From positions 372,001-436,000 of the forward strand of contig NC_008541.1 in the NCBI RefSeq assembly GCF_000196235.1: a stretch of DNA of 64,000 bases. Reading direction: 5' to 3'. This stretch comes from Arthrobacter sp. FB24 (lineage in GTDB: Bacteria > Actinomycetota > Actinomycetes > Actinomycetales > Micrococcaceae). Below the pieces are notes generated by a model. It saw nothing but the letters and a program-made list of their open reading frames with translations, ran no database searches and was not told the DNA's origin. Positions 63,130 to 64,000 of the stretch are shown one piece after another. Both the position numbers and the translations under genes were made by a program. How positions within the stretch are numbered: the stretch's first letter is position 1; the number at the start of each line of letters is the position of its first letter.

Positions 63130-63160
63130 GTGACATTTCACACTAAGTCTGATTTATGAT
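63130..63160 (+). promoter_or_regulatory. candidate levansucrase promoter
   Basis: GTGACA (63130-63135) and TATGAT (63155-63160) are separated by 19 bases in an AT-rich stretch. The spacing is slightly long. The LacI-type operator lies about 45 bases downstream of the expected start. Confidence 0.4.
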
Positions 63161-63210
63161 GCAACATTTGACTCGGAAAATTAGCTGTGGCACGCGCGCG
63201 CAATGGGGAA

Positions 63211-63224
63211 TGTAAGCGCTTGCA
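63211..63224. promoter_or_regulatory. LacI/CRE-type operator upstream of levansucrase
   Basis: TGTAAGCGCTTGCA is one base off a perfect palindrome and has the CG-centred form bound by LacI-family proteins. It differs from the TAACGCGCGTTA sites at 50402/50434, so a second regulator may act here. Confidence 0.55.
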
Positions 63225-63481
63225 CAATTGGAGCGAAACTTGGTTTTCGCAGCCTTGAAACACGGTTTGATAAGCATGCTTCAACGTGCCAGCGTAGAGA
63301 CCGGCGCAGGAAAGGAGTCCTTTCCGAATCGCCTCCCGGGGCCCTACCCAAGCCCCGTCCCCCTCGACACAAAGGCGTCCTCGATGACGCCTGCCGTGTC
63401 ATCGGGACAACCGGAGTTTCGGGGTATGAGGGCACACGCCCGTCTTCCACGAATGGTCTCAACTCCGCGAGAAGAGCAAAA

Positions 63482-64000
63482 ATGCACAAGCACCCCAATA
63501 CACACCGGATGCTGCGGTGGCGCCCCGCCGCCGCAGCACTGGCGGCGGCCGTGGCGGCTTCCGCCTTCCTTGCCGTTCCGTCGGCCCAGGCCAACGAACC
63601 TTCGGACCCGCCCGCCACCCAGCAGATGCCGGCACCCACCCCCGGCTTCCCGCTGCCCACCGACCACAGCCAGAAGGCCTACGATCCGGCGGCGGACTTC
63701 ACCTCAAAGTGGACCCGCGCCGATGCCAAGCAGATCATGGCCCAGAGCGACTCCACCGTGGCTCCCGGCCAGAACTCCATGAGCCCGGATGTCACCATGC
63801 CGGAAATCCCTGAGGATTTCCCCGCGATGAACGACGACGTCTGGGTCTGGGACACGTGGTCCCTGACCGACGAAAACGCCAACCAGATCAGCTACAAGGG
63901 CTGGGACGTCATCTTCTCCCTCGTCGCTGACCGCCACGCCGGCTACGGCTTCGACCAGCGCCACTGGAACGCCCGGATCGGCTACTTCTTCCGCAAGACC
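63482..64000 (+). CDS. levansucrase (GH68), 3' partial
   Basis: 173 codons are visible from the ATG at 63482 (AGAAGAG upstream); the gene runs off the window. Signal peptide: WRPAAAALAAAVAASAFLAV, cut near AQANEP. The GH68 catalytic start is clear: WTRADAKQIMAQSDSTVAP, then DDVWVWDTWSLTDENANQ with the nucleophile Asp124. GH68 enzymes transfer fructose from sucrose to levan or short fructans outside the cell. With the secreted GH32 next to it, the locus can both build and break fructan. Confidence 0.92.
   Translation, partial: MHKHPNTHRMLRWRPAAAALAAAVAASAFLAVPSAQANEPSDPPATQQMPAPTPGFPLPTDHSQKAYDPAADFTSKWTRADAKQIMAQSDSTVAPGQNSMSPDVTMPEIPEDFPAMNDDVWVWDTWSLTDENANQISYKGWDVIFSLVADRHAGYGFDQRHWNARIGYFFRKT

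Larger units (their letters stand above)
63084..63481. other. 398-base region: levansucrase promoter and leader
   Basis: No protein gene supported. It contains a possible promoter (GTGACA at 63130, TATGAT at 63155-63160), a LacI-type operator at 63211-63224, and an inverted repeat GGAAAGGA/TCCTTTCC at 63309-63325. If the promoter is right, the levansucrase mRNA has a leader of about 315 bases. A frame at 63228-63782 overlaps the levansucrase start and is taken as a shadow. Confidence 0.5.

Noticed and set aside
63228..63782. 184-codon plus-strand frame overlapping the levansucrase start
   Set aside because: Out of frame with the clear GH68 signal peptide and catalytic domain; composition turns Arg/Pro-rich in the overlap.

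Overview
The window is high-GC DNA from an actinobacterium. Frequent GTG/TTG starts, many ATGA/GTGA gene overlaps, a DUF222/HNH protein, a GAF-ANTAR regulator and the overall gene mix fit the Micrococcaceae (Arthrobacter/Pseudarthrobacter-like). That placement rests on recognition, not on a database search. No rRNA, CRISPR array, prophage or intact insertion sequence is visible.

Layout. (1) 1-11059: a heptose/glycan cluster. It holds a GmhB-like phosphatase (cut by the window edge), two GT9 heptosyltransferase-family proteins, two other glycosyltransferases, GmhA, two HldE-like kinase/nucleotidyltransferase fusions, an SDR and an aldehyde dehydrogenase. Together they give every step from sedoheptulose-7-phosphate to NDP-heptose plus transfer enzymes, which is unusual in a Gram-positive without LPS. 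(2) 11093-22662: mixed accessory genes: spermidine synthase-like protein, GAF-ANTAR regulator, a LysR/MFS/3-hydroxybutyrate dehydrogenase group, a 109-bp inverted-repeat element, LysE-type exporter, amino acid permease, DUF222-HNH protein and an SDR with a small membrane protein. (3) 22901-31334: histidine utilisation: IclR regulator, hutU, hutH, then hutG on the other strand 3 kb away. A shared GTCYGG-N4-CCGGAC-like palindrome lies in front of the IclR gene (twice), hutU and hutG. Between hutH and hutG are two small unknown genes, a GntR-regulator remnant and an apionate-lactonase-like gene. hutI is not in the window. (4) 31492-49177: purine permease, CopC-domain protein, universal stress protein, PEP-synthase-like enzyme, LolA-like protein with an ABC exporter, NlpC/P60 hydrolase, CDF metal exporter, zincin-like peptidase, DMT transporter, VOC protein, a lysG/lysE pair and a PHP-domain protein. 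(5) 49350-49716: tRNA-Glu, tRNA-Asp and tRNA-Phe with structured spacers and a UUCG terminator. (6) 49830-64000: universal stress protein, then a fructan locus: LacI regulator with twin operators, a complete peptide-class (Opp/Dpp-type) ABC importer, an intracellular GH32 fructosidase, a 1267-residue secreted multidomain GH32 and a secreted levansucrase (GH68) that runs off the window.

How the parts may work together. The fructan locus can both make levan outside the cell (GH68) and cut it (secreted GH32). It would then import fructo-oligosaccharides through an oligopeptide-class transporter and finish hydrolysis inside. The hut genes appear to form one IclR-controlled regulon despite being split. 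The heptose cluster probably supplies an activated heptose for a cell-surface glycan or a small glycosylated metabolite; its product cannot be read from the sequence.
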